64,000 nucleotides of DNA from Pseudomonadota bacterium (GCA_016704655.1 JADIZR010000012.1:62001-126000), one strand, 5' to 3'. Positions 25,018-36,116 are shown, counted from the stretch's first letter. Translations and numbers: made by a program. The notes: a model not told the origin generated them from the sequence alone.

Positions 25018-25044
25018 CTCATTGTCTGCGCAAGCCGCGCGGAC

Positions 25045-26754
25045 TCACAGGTTGAAGAACTGCAGCTCGCCGAACTCAAAAGCCTTGCTGCAGGAGCCGG
25101 CCCCGGGCTCACCCAATCGAGCTGCCATTTCCCTGGCCTGCTGCAGGCATTCCGCATAGAGACGCACGCGTTCCGAGGTGGGCAGCGCGGTCTGCTCACA
25201 ACCTCTGGACTCGAGCGCGGCTTCGATCGAAAAGCGTTCGTGCTGTTCCTGGAACTGGCGGTGCGTCCACATGCCCGTCGGCGGATCGAACTCGTACAGC
25301 GGCAGGAAGCAGTGCCCCTGCTGCGCGACGAAATCGACGGCGTCCGTGATGAACTGGGCGTCTGCATCGTCCATCGTGTAATGAAACCCGACGCGGCACC
25401 AGCCGGGCTTGATGCCCTGGAAACCCTTGCGTACCCAGTCCCGATATTGCTCCGACGTCGTCTCGTCGATGCCCAGCAGGCGGTGCCCGTACGGACCAGC
25501 GCACGAACAACCGGCACGCGACTGGATGCCGAACAGGTCGTTGAGCAGCACCGTCACGAACTTGGGATGCAGATAGCGACCGCGCACGTCGCGCAGGTTG
25601 AACGACACGATGCCGATGCGACGGGCTGGATCGGCGTTGCCGAGCAACTCGAAGCGCTCGCTGGCCGACCACTGCTGCATCGCGCGCCGCAGCAGCTCGT
25701 GCTCGCGCGCCTCGATGCGCTCCACACCGACCTTCTGCTTGAGGTCCATCGCGAGCGCCGCTTTCATCGTCTGCAGCACGCCCGGCGTGCCGGCTTTCTC
25801 GCGCTCTTCGATGTCCGCGATGAAGTCCTGGTCCAGCGGGCTCACGTAATCGACGGTGCCGCCGCCCGCGACGCTCGGCGGCAGGTCGCGTGAATACAGC
25901 CGTTCGTTGAAGACGAGCACGCCGCTCGAACCCGGACCACCGAGGAACTTGTGCGGCGAGAGGAAGACGGCGTCGTACGAGGCGTCACCGCCCGCCGCGT
26001 CCGGCTCAGGATTCATGTCGATTTCGACGTAGGGCGCGCTCGCGGCATAGTCGAAGCACGCGTACGCATCATGCGCATGCAACAGCTTCGCGATCTCCCG
26101 CGTCGGGGAGCGCATGCCGGTGACGTTGGAGGCGGCCGAGAATGAGCCAATGCGCAGACGGCCCTGGTACTCGGACACACGCAGCAGGTGTTGCAGGTGC
26201 TCGAGGTCCACGCCGCCGTCGACGGCGAGATTGACCTCGACGACCGTGGCGAGACCCTGCCGCCACGTGACCTCGTTGCTGTGATGCTCGTAGGGCCCGA
26301 CGAACACCACCGGCTGTCGCGACTGCTGGAAACGACGGAACTCTTCGAACTTCGCGTCGCCCATGAAGGCTCGCAGCTGGTCCACCACCACCTTGCGCGT
26401 GGCCGGCGGCAACGCGACGCCGAGGATCTGCTGCAGCTTGTCGATCGCGCCGGTGGCGCCGGTGCCGCAGGCCACGATGCGCCCGTGCGGGCCGGCGTTC
26501 ACCGCGCGCTTGATGGTGCGCTCCGCTTCGTGCAGCAGGCGGCTCATGCTGCGGCCCGTCAGGTCGTCTTCCGTGTGCGTGTTGGCGTAGATGCGCTGCA
26601 GGTGCTGCAGGTAACGCTCGACAAAGAGCAGGCAGCGGCCCGACGCCGTGTAATCGCAATAGACCATCAGCCGGCGGCCGAACGGCGTCTCAAATGCGGA
26701 GTCGATGCCGACGATCTGCGAGCGCAGGAAATCGAAGGTCAGGGGGGGATTCAT
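25045..26754 (-). CDS. Aminotransferase class V-fold PLP enzyme, large form
   Basis: This encodes a 569-residue protein, well above the about 400 of cysteine desulfurases. Seen are VYCDYTASGRCLLFVERYL, the substrate-side VGPYEHHSNEVTWRQ, the PLP aspartate region ACFDYAASAPYVEID, the Schiff-base lysine in FLSPHKFLGGPG (about 275), and a cysteine loop SRAGCSCAGPYGHRLLG (about 415). Residues about 440-569 are an extra C-terminal domain. It is desulfurase-like in motifs, but the substrate is unproven. It follows the patatin lipoprotein by 9 bases, so the two are co-transcribed. Confidence 0.8.
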   Translation of the reverse strand: MNPPLTFDFLRSQIVGIDSAFETPFGRRLMVYCDYTASGRCLLFVERYLQHLQRIYANTHTEDDLTGRSMSRLLHEAERTIKRAVNAGPHGRIVACGTGATGAIDKLQQILGVALPPATRKVVVDQLRAFMGDAKFEEFRRFQQSRQPVVFVGPYEHHSNEVTWRQGLATVVEVNLAVDGGVDLEHLQHLLRVSEYQGRLRIGSFSAASNVTGMRSPTREIAKLLHAHDAYACFDYAASAPYVEIDMNPEPDAAGGDASYDAVFLSPHKFLGGPGSSGVLVFNERLYSRDLPPSVAGGGTVDYVSPLDQDFIADIEEREKAGTPGVLQTMKAALAMDLKQKVGVERIEAREHELLRRAMQQWSASERFELLGNADPARRIGIVSFNLRDVRGRYLHPKFVTVLLNDLFGIQSRAGCSCAGPYGHRLLGIDETTSEQYRDWVRKGFQGIKPGWCRVGFHYTMDDADAQFITDAVDFVAQQGHCFLPLYEFDPPTGMWTHRQFQEQHERFSIEAALESRGCEQTALPTSERVRLYAECLQQAREMAARLGEPGAGSCSKAFEFGELQFFNL

Positions 26755-26763
26755 GGAGTGATT

Positions 26764-28110
26764 CTAGCCTTCCGGGCTGCCTGCAGTGCCTGTGATCGGC
26801 TGGTGACCGTCCGGCTGCTCCTTGACCGCCAATCCGCTGCGCAGCCAGGGGTACCCGTCCCTGGCCATCACGTAGCCGCGCTCGAAGAGCCCCTGCATGT
26901 AGGTGCGATCGTAGAACTCGGACGACCCGAGGTTGAAGTCGTCGGGAATCCGCGCGAGGTTGAAACCGAGGTCGTCGCCGTGGCTGTTCACGTAGAGCTG
27001 GACAGCATCGTTAAGGCCGCGTGTCAGGAGCATCGACTCGATGGAGCGCATGAGAATGGACGAAAAACTCGGCTCGACCTCTTGCCACGCAGGGGGGCCG
27101 CCCGGGTCCCGGCTCAACGCCGAGATCGAGTTCTCGAGCAGGGGTGACACTCGCGTTCGGAGCGCTGTCCATTTCGGGTACGCGCGCCCATTACGAATCA
27201 CGTACACCTGCGGCAGGCCCTGCACCTGAAACCGCTCCGTGACGCGTTGCCAGTCGATTCCCGCTGGACCCAGGAACAGCTGGGCCGTCACACCGCCGTC
27301 GACATGCACTTCGTCGTAGCGGACTCCGCCGGACTCGACGCCGATCCGCACCGGCGGGAATACACCGGGAATTGACGCCGATGCGAGGATGAGGTCGCCG
27401 ATTGTCTGCTTCGCGTTCGGCGCCCCGCTGGCCGCAATCTTCGTCAGGTCCCAGACCACGGGTCGCCCTGCATTCAGGTTGGTCGTGCCGATGAGGAGCT
27501 TCCGACCCTTACGACCCTCCGCTGCGATCTGCGCAATCTCAGCGTCGCCGAGGTAGAGGTCAATCAAACGGCGCAGTGGCGCCGTGTCCATCACCGAATC
27601 GTATTCCAGTGCCTGCAGTACGCCACGACGCGTGACCAGGTCCTTCGACGAGAAATTCGAATAGATCGCGCGCAGCGAGTCGTCGTACGCAGATCCCAGG
27701 AAGGCAAACGGTGCAATCATCGCGCCCGAGCTGACGCCGGTGACCACCTGGAACTCGGGGCGGGTGCCGGCGGCCGTCCAGCCGACGAGCAGCCCGGCGC
27801 CGAACGCACCATCGACGCCACCGCTCGAGATCACGAGGTAGTTGTGCGATCGATCCATCAGGCCCGCACAACAGACGCCAAGTTCGTCTTCGGGCACTGA
27901 CAGCCAGTCGCTGAATGCCGCGGCAGGGTCGTCGCCCCAGTAACGCACGTCGGCGGGCAAGCCAGGCACGATCGCCTGTCCGGTGCGAGTTTCCGGCACC
28001 GGATGCCGGACCGGCTCGGCGGCACAACCCTGCAACCCGACAGCGTGCACGAGGACGAGCAGCGCGACGAGCGCGGGCGCACGTCGCAAGGCAAATGCGG
28101 CCAATATCAT
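26764..28110 (-). CDS. Patatin-like phospholipase lipoprotein
   Basis: This encodes a 448-residue protein. A signal peptide ends in a lipobox (VGLQGCAAEP, Cys about 29), so it is probably anchored in the outer or inner membrane. The patatin domain has the oxyanion hole SSGGVDGAFGAG, the nucleophile motif GVSSG (Ser about 149) and the DGG catalytic aspartate in EVHVDGGVTAQ (about 277). It should hydrolyse acyl esters of lipids in the periplasm. It is the first gene of a two-gene unit with the downstream PLP enzyme. Confidence 0.85.
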   Translation of the reverse strand: MILAAFALRRAPALVALLVLVHAVGLQGCAAEPVRHPVPETRTGQAIVPGLPADVRYWGDDPAAAFSDWLSVPEDELGVCCAGLMDRSHNYLVISSGGVDGAFGAGLLVGWTAAGTRPEFQVVTGVSSGAMIAPFAFLGSAYDDSLRAIYSNFSSKDLVTRRGVLQALEYDSVMDTAPLRRLIDLYLGDAEIAQIAAEGRKGRKLLIGTTNLNAGRPVVWDLTKIAASGAPNAKQTIGDLILASASIPGVFPPVRIGVESGGVRYDEVHVDGGVTAQLFLGPAGIDWQRVTERFQVQGLPQVYVIRNGRAYPKWTALRTRVSPLLENSISALSRDPGGPPAWQEVEPSFSSILMRSIESMLLTRGLNDAVQLYVNSHGDDLGFNLARIPDDFNLGSSEFYDRTYMQGLFERGYVMARDGYPWLRSGLAVKEQPDGHQPITGTAGSPEG

Positions 28111-28264
28111 GGGTCAGCGACTTTATCATCGATTACGCGCCGGAGCCGCCGGCCGGTGCAGAAACATGCAGCGCCGTCCGCATATTCCGACGGTTCGCGG
28201 CCTCTGCGGCGGCGCTACCATGAAATGCCGGATGACGTCGGCGACGTGAAACGGGAGAACGGCC

Positions 28265-28516
28265 ATGTTGCATGAGCATCGTTCGATCACCCAGGTCGGG
28301 TCGCCCGACCCTGAACTGCGCAACTCCCCGATTGCCGTCGAAGAAGACATCGATACCGATGTCGTGCGACAGCAGGTGCCCGGAGCAGCGGTGTGCTGGT
28401 TCAACGGCGCCGAATTCCGCGACGGCGATTTCGTCGCGAGTGGCTCGCAGGTCCTGCGGTGCAGCTACGGCGTCTGGGTCGACGCGGGCTCGACGATCGA
28501 CGACCGCAGTCCGTAA
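28265..28516 (+). CDS. Small DUF1496-like protein
   Basis: This encodes an 83-residue protein with GGGAGAA before the ATG. The second half (AAVCWFNGAEFRDGDFVASG, then SQVLRCSYGVWVDAG) follows the C.Y.G..Y..G......L.C..G.W pattern of small DUF1496-like beta proteins. It has no signal peptide. Its last 52 bases overlap the 3' end of the convergent histidine kinase gene. The function is unknown. Confidence 0.6.
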   Translation: MLHEHRSITQVGSPDPELRNSPIAVEEDIDTDVVRQQVPGAAVCWFNGAEFRDGDFVASGSQVLRCSYGVWVDAGSTIDDRSP

Positions 28517-29826
28517 TCCGGCGTGTCGGGCGACGGCGGCAGCCAGAACCGGACCACGGCTCCCTCCTCCCCGTCGGTCCGGTTGCCCGCCTCGAGCGTG
28601 CCACCGTGCGCCTCCACGATCTCGCGACACAGGGTCAGGCCGAGCCCGCTGCCGGCTGGCTTGGTCGAATAGAACGGCAGCAACGCGTTGGTCAGCACAT
28701 CGGGGCTCATGCCCGAGCCGCGATCGCGCACTTCGACCGTCCAGCCGCCGCGCGCCGGGCGGATTGACACGATGGTCGCGGACGGCGGTGAGCCTGCTTC
28801 CGTCGCGTTCTTGAGCAGGTTGATCATCACCTGCTCCAGCTGTGACTCATCGAACCACCCCATCTCGCCCGGCACGATGCCGTCGAGCGCAAACGGCGCG
28901 ACGGCCTGCAGCGAATCGAGGAAGCGGCGCCAGTCGACGTGCGCGGGCCGCGGCTTCGGCAGCTTGGCGAAGCGCGAGTACCCGTCGACGAACTGCGCCA
29001 GGTGCGACATGCGCTCCTCGATCGCGCCGAACACGCGCATCAGTTGCGCCGTGTCCGGCTGCAGGGCGAGACGCTGGCCGGACTGCGCCAGCGACGCGAT
29101 CGGCGCGACGGAATTGTTGATCTCGTGCGCGATGACGCGGATCACGCGCTTCCAGATCGCGACCTCCTGGGCGTTGACCTCGCGCGTGAGTTGCTTCAGC
29201 AGGCGCAGGCGGTGCGGCTGCCCGTTCAACAGGAACTGACGGTGTGAAACGTGAAACACCTCGGCATCGTCGTGGAGGGTCGCGGTGAACAGCCGGTCCC
29301 GGTTGTCCTCGAGTGCCTCGCGCAGCGAGGCGGGCATCGGCTCGAGCAGGGGTGAGAGCGCCAGGCCTTCGAGCTTGCGACCCGCAGACAGCAACTGCCG
29401 GGCCGCCAGGTTTCCGTACAGGATTGTCCCGGTGGCGTTGGTGAGGAGCAGCGCCAGCGGCGACGCCTGGATCACGGTGTCGAGCAGCAGTTCGCGCTGG
29501 TAGAGATCCTGGCGCTGGCTGCGCAGCGTGCCGCCGAGCGCGTTGTAAGCAGTCACCAGCCTGCGCCATTTGGCATCCCGCGGTTCCGCGATGCTCACGC
29601 TGTAGTCCGCGTCGTGCAGGCTCGAGATGCCGTCGGCGAGGGCGTCCAGCAACGACTCCTGCGTCTGCAACGAGCGCCGTATCCACCAGGCCAGCGTTGC
29701 GTAGGCGAGCGTCGCGAACACCAGGGCCGCGATCCGCCAGGGCCATGCGAGATTCGTCAGGGCAAGAGCGACGAGCGTCAACAGCCCCAGCGCGACCAGG
29801 AAGAGCGTGACTCGCCGTTGCCGCAT
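28465..29826 (-). CDS. Sensor histidine kinase (NtrY-like) of the ABC operon
   Basis: This encodes a 453-residue protein. Two membrane helices lie at about 8-50, followed by a PAS-like region (LLLTNATGTILYGNLAARQL), a HisKA domain with the phospho-acceptor in RVIAHEINNSVAPIA (about 237), and a HATPase domain with NLLKNATEAG, DRGSGMSPD and GSGLGLTL. Asn follows the acidic residue in the H-box (HEINN), as in the NtrY group. It starts four bases after the sigma-54 activator gene ends, so it is its likely partner. It presumably senses envelope stress or a transported compound. Confidence 0.88.
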   Translation of the reverse strand: MRQRRVTLFLVALGLLTLVALALTNLAWPWRIAALVFATLAYATLAWWIRRSLQTQESLLDALADGISSLHDADYSVSIAEPRDAKWRRLVTAYNALGGTLRSQRQDLYQRELLLDTVIQASPLALLLTNATGTILYGNLAARQLLSAGRKLEGLALSPLLEPMPASLREALEDNRDRLFTATLHDDAEVFHVSHRQFLLNGQPHRLRLLKQLTREVNAQEVAIWKRVIRVIAHEINNSVAPIASLAQSGQRLALQPDTAQLMRVFGAIEERMSHLAQFVDGYSRFAKLPKPRPAHVDWRRFLDSLQAVAPFALDGIVPGEMGWFDESQLEQVMINLLKNATEAGSPPSATIVSIRPARGGWTVEVRDRGSGMSPDVLTNALLPFYSTKPAGSGLGLTLCREIVEAHGGTLEAGNRTDGEEGAVVRFWLPPSPDTPDYGLRSSIVEPASTQTP

Positions 29827-29829
29827 GCT

Positions 29830-31197
<1,368 letters not shown>

Positions 31198-31228
31198 TCG
31201 GCTGGCTGCAACCTGTTCCGCGTGGAGT

Positions 31229-32434
31229 TCAGACCGTGCGGGTGGCGATGGCCGGCGAGACCATCGAAGCACGACGCGCAGGCCGGAACGCCGCCGCGAG
31301 GCTGACGATCCAGAGCCCAACCACCCCGATGACCAGATAATAGAGCTTCAGCCGCGGGAGTTCGAACGTCGTGCTGAGCCAGTACCCCAGCAACAGCGCC
31401 AGCACGCAGCCGAGGACCACACCCACGGTCGTGATCAACCAGTTCTCCGCCAGGAAGTACTGCAGGATGTCGGTACGACGGGCGCCGACAGCGCGACGGG
31501 TGCCGATCTGCCTGGTCCGCGTGCTGACGTTGAACGCGGCCAGCCCGAAGATGCCGAGCGCCGAAATGCCCAGTAACAGCGCGATGACGACGGTCAGGTA
31601 CAGCGCCATCGCACGATCTTCGGCGTAGCTGGAGGCCGCCACGTATTCGAGTGAGCGCACGCGCAGGATGACGCGACCGTTGTCGACCTTGCCCAGCGCC
31701 TCCTCGGCCATTTTCATCATCGCGTCACGCTGTCCCGGCCTGGCACGGACCATGTACCGGGCATACGTCTCGTCGGTAATCACGGGAAACAGGGCGACGT
31801 TGCCGACCTTGTCCCAACCCGGCCAGGAACCGTGCATGTGCTCGATGATCCCCAGGATCGTAACCGGCTGGCTGGTGCCGGTATAGATCGTCTTGCCGAG
31901 CGCCGACTCGTCTGGAAACAACTCCTTCGCCACGTCCCGCGTGACCAGGATCCCCGACGGCGAGGTCGAACTGTTTTTTGGCGGCATCGTCACGATCGTC
32001 GCATCGAAGTTGCGGCCTTCCGCTAACCGGGTGCCGAACGTCTCCAACCCCTGCTCGTCCACCTGGAAGTAATTCATGACGCCGTGCCGGCCCTTCTCGT
32101 TGGGCTCAGTGAACATGGCTGTGCTCGAGCCGCCGCCCGAGAGCGGCACGGCATTGACGACAGTGGCCGCCTGGACGCCCGGCAGGCTGCGCAGGATCTG
32201 CAGATCCTCCCGCATCGTCACCTCACCCTGGAACTTGTCGCCCGACGGCACCCAGCCCACGAAGAAAATGTTGGGTACGTCCATGCCCGGATCGCGGTTC
32301 ACCTTTTCGAACCGCTGCACGATGATGAACAGCGAGTTGACGACGATGGCCAGCGCGAGCGCGATCTGCAGCGCCACGAGGACGGCACCTGTCGGACTGC
32401 GGCGCAGCGAACTGAAGATGGGCTTGATGTCCAT
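31229..32434 (-). CDS. ABC transporter permease (MacB/FtsX type), second
   Basis: This encodes a 401-residue protein. One N-terminal membrane helix (GAVLVALQIALALAIVVNSL) is followed by a periplasmic MacB-like core of about 200 residues (LPGVQAATVVNAVPLSGGG), then three C-terminal helices of the FtsX domain (RQIGTRRAVGARRTDILQYF between helices). It pairs with the permease just upstream, making a heterodimer for the single ATPase of the operon. Such tripartite systems do not transport through the membrane but drive periplasmic export. Confidence 0.88.
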   Translation of the reverse strand: MDIKPIFSSLRRSPTGAVLVALQIALALAIVVNSLFIIVQRFEKVNRDPGMDVPNIFFVGWVPSGDKFQGEVTMREDLQILRSLPGVQAATVVNAVPLSGGGSSTAMFTEPNEKGRHGVMNYFQVDEQGLETFGTRLAEGRNFDATIVTMPPKNSSTSPSGILVTRDVAKELFPDESALGKTIYTGTSQPVTILGIIEHMHGSWPGWDKVGNVALFPVITDETYARYMVRARPGQRDAMMKMAEEALGKVDNGRVILRVRSLEYVAASSYAEDRAMALYLTVVIALLLGISALGIFGLAAFNVSTRTRQIGTRRAVGARRTDILQYFLAENWLITTVGVVLGCVLALLLGYWLSTTFELPRLKLYYLVIGVVGLWIVSLAAAFRPARRASMVSPAIATRTV

Positions 32435-32455
32435 GGGCGTGGGTGTCCTTCGAAC

Positions 32456-33790
32456 TTACTGCGTCTTGAGATAGACGGCCGGAGCGGTGCGGCCGATGCG
32501 CCACGACGGGTACAGGCCAGCGATGGCACCGGCGAGCAACGCGAGTGCCAGGGTGACGATCACGACGACCGGGTCGATTTCCGTCAGTCGTTCGTACGAG
32601 CTGCGGCTGAAATCCGACCCGTAGATCGCCCGGATGCCGGCCAGGCCGCCGATCGCGAGCAACAGGCCGAGCACGCCCCCGGCCAGGCCGAGCAGCAGCA
32701 CCTCCGTCATGTGCTGGCGCATGATGTCGCGCCGGCTCGCTCCAAGCGCACGGCGCAGCCCCGTGATGGGCGCTGCGTTGAGGAACTTGGCTAGCAGCAG
32801 TCCAACGACGTTGACGAGGCAGACGCCGAGGAACATCAGCGCGATGCCGATCAACACGCGGTTATCACGCTGGACGACTTCGTTGCGGTCGAGCCACTGC
32901 TCGACGTCATAGAGTCGGTTGTTGAGCGGCCGCTGCATCCGTCCCTGCGCTTTCTGGCTGCGCGCGTAGTTGTCGACGAAGGCCTGGTACTTGTCGCGAT
33001 CGGCTGCGGTCGGCAGCTCGGCCCAGAGCTGCAGCCAGACGCATTCCGAGTTGAGGAAGTCCTGATACGTTTCGCCGGATTCCGGCTTCCAGCAGTTGGT
33101 ATTGCCGTACACCGGCAATTCGAGCGTCTTGCCCCAGCCGTACGGCACGTAGGCGTGTTCGGCATCCTCGAACGAGCCGTTGTTGAGGTCGAAGAACTTG
33201 GGACTCGGCGCCCACGGCTTGAGCACGCCCACCACGCGATACTCGACTTTGCCGAGCTTGATCGTCTGGCCGATGCTGTTCGTGCCGCCGAAGACCTTCT
33301 CGTTGGTTTCGTGGTCCAGCACGACGACGGGTTGCGGCCCCTCGTCGGCGGCCGCGTCCCAGCCCTGGCCGAACTGGAACGGCACGTCGAACATCGGGAA
33401 GAACTCGTGCGAGGTCACGCGCAGCTCGGCATTGAACGGCTTGACGCCGGTGCGTTCCGGGACAATCAGCGCGCCCGACTTGTACATCACCACGCTGCGC
33501 GGGGCCGCCTTGGCGCCGTGCAGGTACATGGCGTCGCGATAGGTCAGCAGCTGCGGCGCAAGGTCCGGCTTTTCGTCATCGTACGGGCGCTCTGCACTCC
33601 ACGTGTCGAGCGTCACCGCGTAAAGCTGGTCGCTCTTGTGCGGAATCGGGTTGGTCGCCATCGCGTGGTAGATCGTGAACGTCACGGTGCAGACGGCGAT
33701 GCCCAGCGCGATCGCCAGCACCATCAGCGCCGACAGCCCCGGATGGCGCTTCATGCTGTCGAGGGCGAGGCGCAGGTCGTAAGCAAACAT
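32456..33790 (-). CDS. ABC transporter permease (MacB/FtsX type), first
   Basis: This encodes a 444-residue protein with the same layout as its downstream neighbour: an N-terminal helix (LSALMVLAIALGIAVCTVTF), a large periplasmic MacB_PCD-like region (about 50-310), then an FtsX domain with three helices and the cytoplasmic coupling segment LRRALGASRRDIMRQHMTEV. It is 21 bases after the ATPase gene. With the adaptor it would form a MacAB-like efflux or lipid-handling pump using an outer-membrane channel encoded elsewhere. Confidence 0.88.
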   Translation of the reverse strand: MFAYDLRLALDSMKRHPGLSALMVLAIALGIAVCTVTFTIYHAMATNPIPHKSDQLYAVTLDTWSAERPYDDEKPDLAPQLLTYRDAMYLHGAKAAPRSVVMYKSGALIVPERTGVKPFNAELRVTSHEFFPMFDVPFQFGQGWDAAADEGPQPVVVLDHETNEKVFGGTNSIGQTIKLGKVEYRVVGVLKPWAPSPKFFDLNNGSFEDAEHAYVPYGWGKTLELPVYGNTNCWKPESGETYQDFLNSECVWLQLWAELPTAADRDKYQAFVDNYARSQKAQGRMQRPLNNRLYDVEQWLDRNEVVQRDNRVLIGIALMFLGVCLVNVVGLLLAKFLNAAPITGLRRALGASRRDIMRQHMTEVLLLGLAGGVLGLLLAIGGLAGIRAIYGSDFSRSSYERLTEIDPVVVIVTLALALLAGAIAGLYPSWRIGRTAPAVYLKTQ

Positions 33791-33810
33791 GGTGGAACCT
33801 CCCTGCCCGG

Positions 33811-34547
33811 TCAGCCGTAGGTCGCGTCGGCTGCCTGCGGGTGCAGCACCGTCACCGACGCCGAATGCGCCTCGTACGGCTTGTAGTCCGTGATCTGGCC
33901 GTCGATGACCTGCACGTTGCGGTGCGCGCGGCGTGCGAGCTCCGGGTCGTGCGTGACCATCACGATGGTGGCGCCCATGCCGTTGATCTGTTCGAGCAGG
34001 TCCATGACCTGGCGCGCCATCAGCGAATCGAGGTTGCCGGTGGGTTCGTCCGCGAGCAGCAAGGCCGGATCACCCGCGAGCGCGCGTGCAATGGCGACGC
34101 GCTGCTGCTGACCGCCCGAAAGCTGTGAGGGCAGGTGCTTCATGCGTGAGGAGAGTCCCACGAGATCGAGCGCCGAGTTGATCCGCTCGCGGCGTTCGAC
34201 GGCGGGCATGCGGCGGTAACGCAGCGGCACGTCGACGTTGTCGAACACGTTCAGGTCGGGGATCAGGTTGAAGCTCTGGAAAATGAACCCGATCTTGTGA
34301 TTGCGCACCCCTGAGCGCGCGTCATCGTCGAGCTTGCTCACGTCCTCCCCCCGTCAAGGCGGTAGCTGCCGGAATCGAACGTCTCGAGCAGGCCCGCCAC
34401 GTTGAGGAACGTGGTCTTGCCGGAGCCGGAGGGCCCGGTCACCGCGACGAATTCGCCTTTGTCGACCTTCAGGCTGAACTCGCGCAGCGCATGCGTCTCG
34501 AGCAGGTCCGTCCGGTAGGCCTTCGTCACCTGGGTCATTTCGAACAT
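33811..34547 (-). CDS. ABC transporter ATP-binding protein, homopolymer frameshift
   Basis: Two overlapping frames form one MacB/LolD-type ATPase of about 245 residues. The first (start 34547) carries Walker A GPSGSGKTT and breaks after SGSYRLDG. The second resumes at VSKLDDDARSGVRNHKIGFI and carries the signature LSGGQQQR and Walker B LLLADEPTGNLD. The break falls in a run of six G at 34351-34356; seven G would restore a continuous frame. A sequencing error in the homopolymer is likely. It energises the two permeases downstream. Confidence 0.85.
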
Positions 34548-34571
34548 GGTTCGTCCTCTTGCGTTCGTTCG

Positions 34572-35894
34572 TCAGTCCGCGAGCATCACGCGCGGCGCAT
34601 TCTTGAAATCTTCGGTGTCCGAAATCACGATCTGGTCGCCCGCGGCGAGGCCGTCGACGATTTCGATTTCGCGCACGCTCACGGCGCCGGTCTTGATCGG
34701 GCGCCGCTCGGCGACGTCGTCCTGCACGACATAGGCCGTCGCGCCACCGCCTGCTTCGTAGAAGCCGCCGCGCTCCACCTTGAGTACGTTGTCGCGCTTG
34801 TCCATCAGGATGCGCACCGAGACGCGCTGGTTCTGACGCAGGCCCGCCGGGATCTCGCGCAGTCGCACGCGCCCGGTGACTTCGCCCTGGCGCACCTCCG
34901 GCGAGATCGCGCTCACTTCGCCTGCATAGGTTTTGCCGCCGTACGACACGTCGGCCTGCATGCCGACGCCGATGGTCCCGGCGTAGGTCTCGGCGACGCG
35001 GAACTCGATTTCGAGCGCAGACAGGTCGACGACGGTGAGGAGCGCGGCATCCTGCTGCACGGCGGCCTTCTGCGTCACCGCGAGGTTGCCGACCATGCCG
35101 TCGACCGGGGACTTCACCGCGAGCTCGCCGACCCGGCGCTCGAGATCCTCGACCAGCAGCTGCTGCCGGTCCCGCTGCAGTCGTCGTGTCTGCAACTCGA
35201 ACTCGAGACCTTCCTTCTCCAGGCCCCCGGTCTCGACCGCGTGGTGGTGCGTCAGCTTTGCCTCGTCGAGGTCGTCCTGGGCCCGCTGGAAGTCGCGCTG
35301 GCTGATGACGCGCTGGTCCCACGCCGTCTGTGCCCGGGAAAATTCCCGTTCGGCGGCCCGGATCGCGACGCCGGCCATGTCCGCGTTCTGCTGGCTCTGC
35401 AGGATCTTGCGGCGAACGTCGATCTCCTGGCGGCGCAGGTCGACGACGAGGCTTTCGTGCGTGGCGCGCTCGCGCTCGAACTCGTTCCTGAGGCCGGGGC
35501 TTTCGACTGTCGCGAGCAGGTCGCCTTTCTTGACCGCATCGCCCGCGTTCCGTTTGAGGGTCACGGTGCCCGCCGCAGGCGCATACATCGTGGGACTGAC
35601 AGCGGCCACGACGGTGGCCTGCGCCGCGACGTCGCTGAGAAACTCACCGCGTGTCACCGTCGCAATGCGCACGCGGTCCAGCGCGACGGTCGCATCCGTC
35701 GACGCCCAGCCCTGCAGGAACCACACCAGGACTGCCACACCGAGCACGAGCAGCGCGACAGCCGCGGTGATGCGGACACGTCGATCGTGCTGCCATCCGA
35801 TGGCCTGCTCGACGACGCGATCCTGACCGTCGGTGCTGCGCATGCCCGGCGCGGCAATCTTGTCTGGAATTCGCTTGAGGCTGGCGATTGACAT
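34572..35894 (-). CDS. HlyD/MacA-type periplasmic adaptor
   Basis: This encodes a 440-residue protein. A single membrane anchor (ITAAVALLVLGVAVLVWFL, about 42-60) is followed by a lipoyl half (APAAGTVTLKRNAGDAVKKG), a long alpha-hairpin (about 130-235), the second lipoyl half (VKSPVDGMVGNLAVTQKAAV), then beta-barrel and proximal domains. Such membrane-fusion proteins link an ABC pump to an outer-membrane channel. It is the first gene of the operon, 38 bases downstream of a sigma-54 promoter. Confidence 0.9.
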   Translation of the reverse strand: MSIASLKRIPDKIAAPGMRSTDGQDRVVEQAIGWQHDRRVRITAAVALLVLGVAVLVWFLQGWASTDATVALDRVRIATVTRGEFLSDVAAQATVVAAVSPTMYAPAAGTVTLKRNAGDAVKKGDLLATVESPGLRNEFERERATHESLVVDLRRQEIDVRRKILQSQQNADMAGVAIRAAEREFSRAQTAWDQRVISQRDFQRAQDDLDEAKLTHHHAVETGGLEKEGLEFELQTRRLQRDRQQLLVEDLERRVGELAVKSPVDGMVGNLAVTQKAAVQQDAALLTVVDLSALEIEFRVAETYAGTIGVGMQADVSYGGKTYAGEVSAISPEVRQGEVTGRVRLREIPAGLRQNQRVSVRILMDKRDNVLKVERGGFYEAGGGATAYVVQDDVAERRPIKTGAVSVREIEIVDGLAAGDQIVISDTEDFKNAPRVMLAD

Positions 35895-35931
35895 ATCACT
35901 GGCTTGGATGCGGGAGAGTTCTGTTTAGTTT

Positions 35932-35946
35932 GCAGGGATCGTGCCA
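35932..35946 (-). promoter_or_regulatory. Sigma-54 promoter of the ABC/two-component operon
   Basis: On the minus strand TGGCAC-GATCC-CTGC matches the -24/-12 consensus (TGGCAC-N5-TTGC) with one mismatch and correct spacing. It lies 38 bases upstream of the adaptor start. Confidence 0.75.
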
Positions 35947-36013
35947 GCCAACGCAGATCGCGCAACGCCATGTTTTAGAAGTCATTTATGGCTGCGCGCA
36001 AGATTCAGGCACG

Positions 36014-36059
36014 GTGTCCGGGTGTCCGACTGCGGGCAGCGGACACTTTTCGCGGACAC
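36014..36059. promoter_or_regulatory. Paired inverted repeats, probable activator sites
   Basis: GTGTCCG occurs at 36014 and 36022, and its complement CGGACAC at 36040 and 36053, giving two nested inverted repeats. They lie about 70-115 bases upstream of the sigma-54 promoter, the usual place for an enhancer-binding protein. Binding by the operon's own activator is inferred. Confidence 0.65.
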
Positions 36060-36116
36060 TTCCCCGCCACCGGACGGAAATGACATAGTGCGACTCCACC
36101 GCAGGAGACCGACAGC

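Noticed and set aside
34351..34356. Phase variation through the G run in the ABC ATPase
   Set aside because: Six G is short for a phase-variable tract and other frameshifts in the window lie outside repeats. A read error is the simpler explanation.
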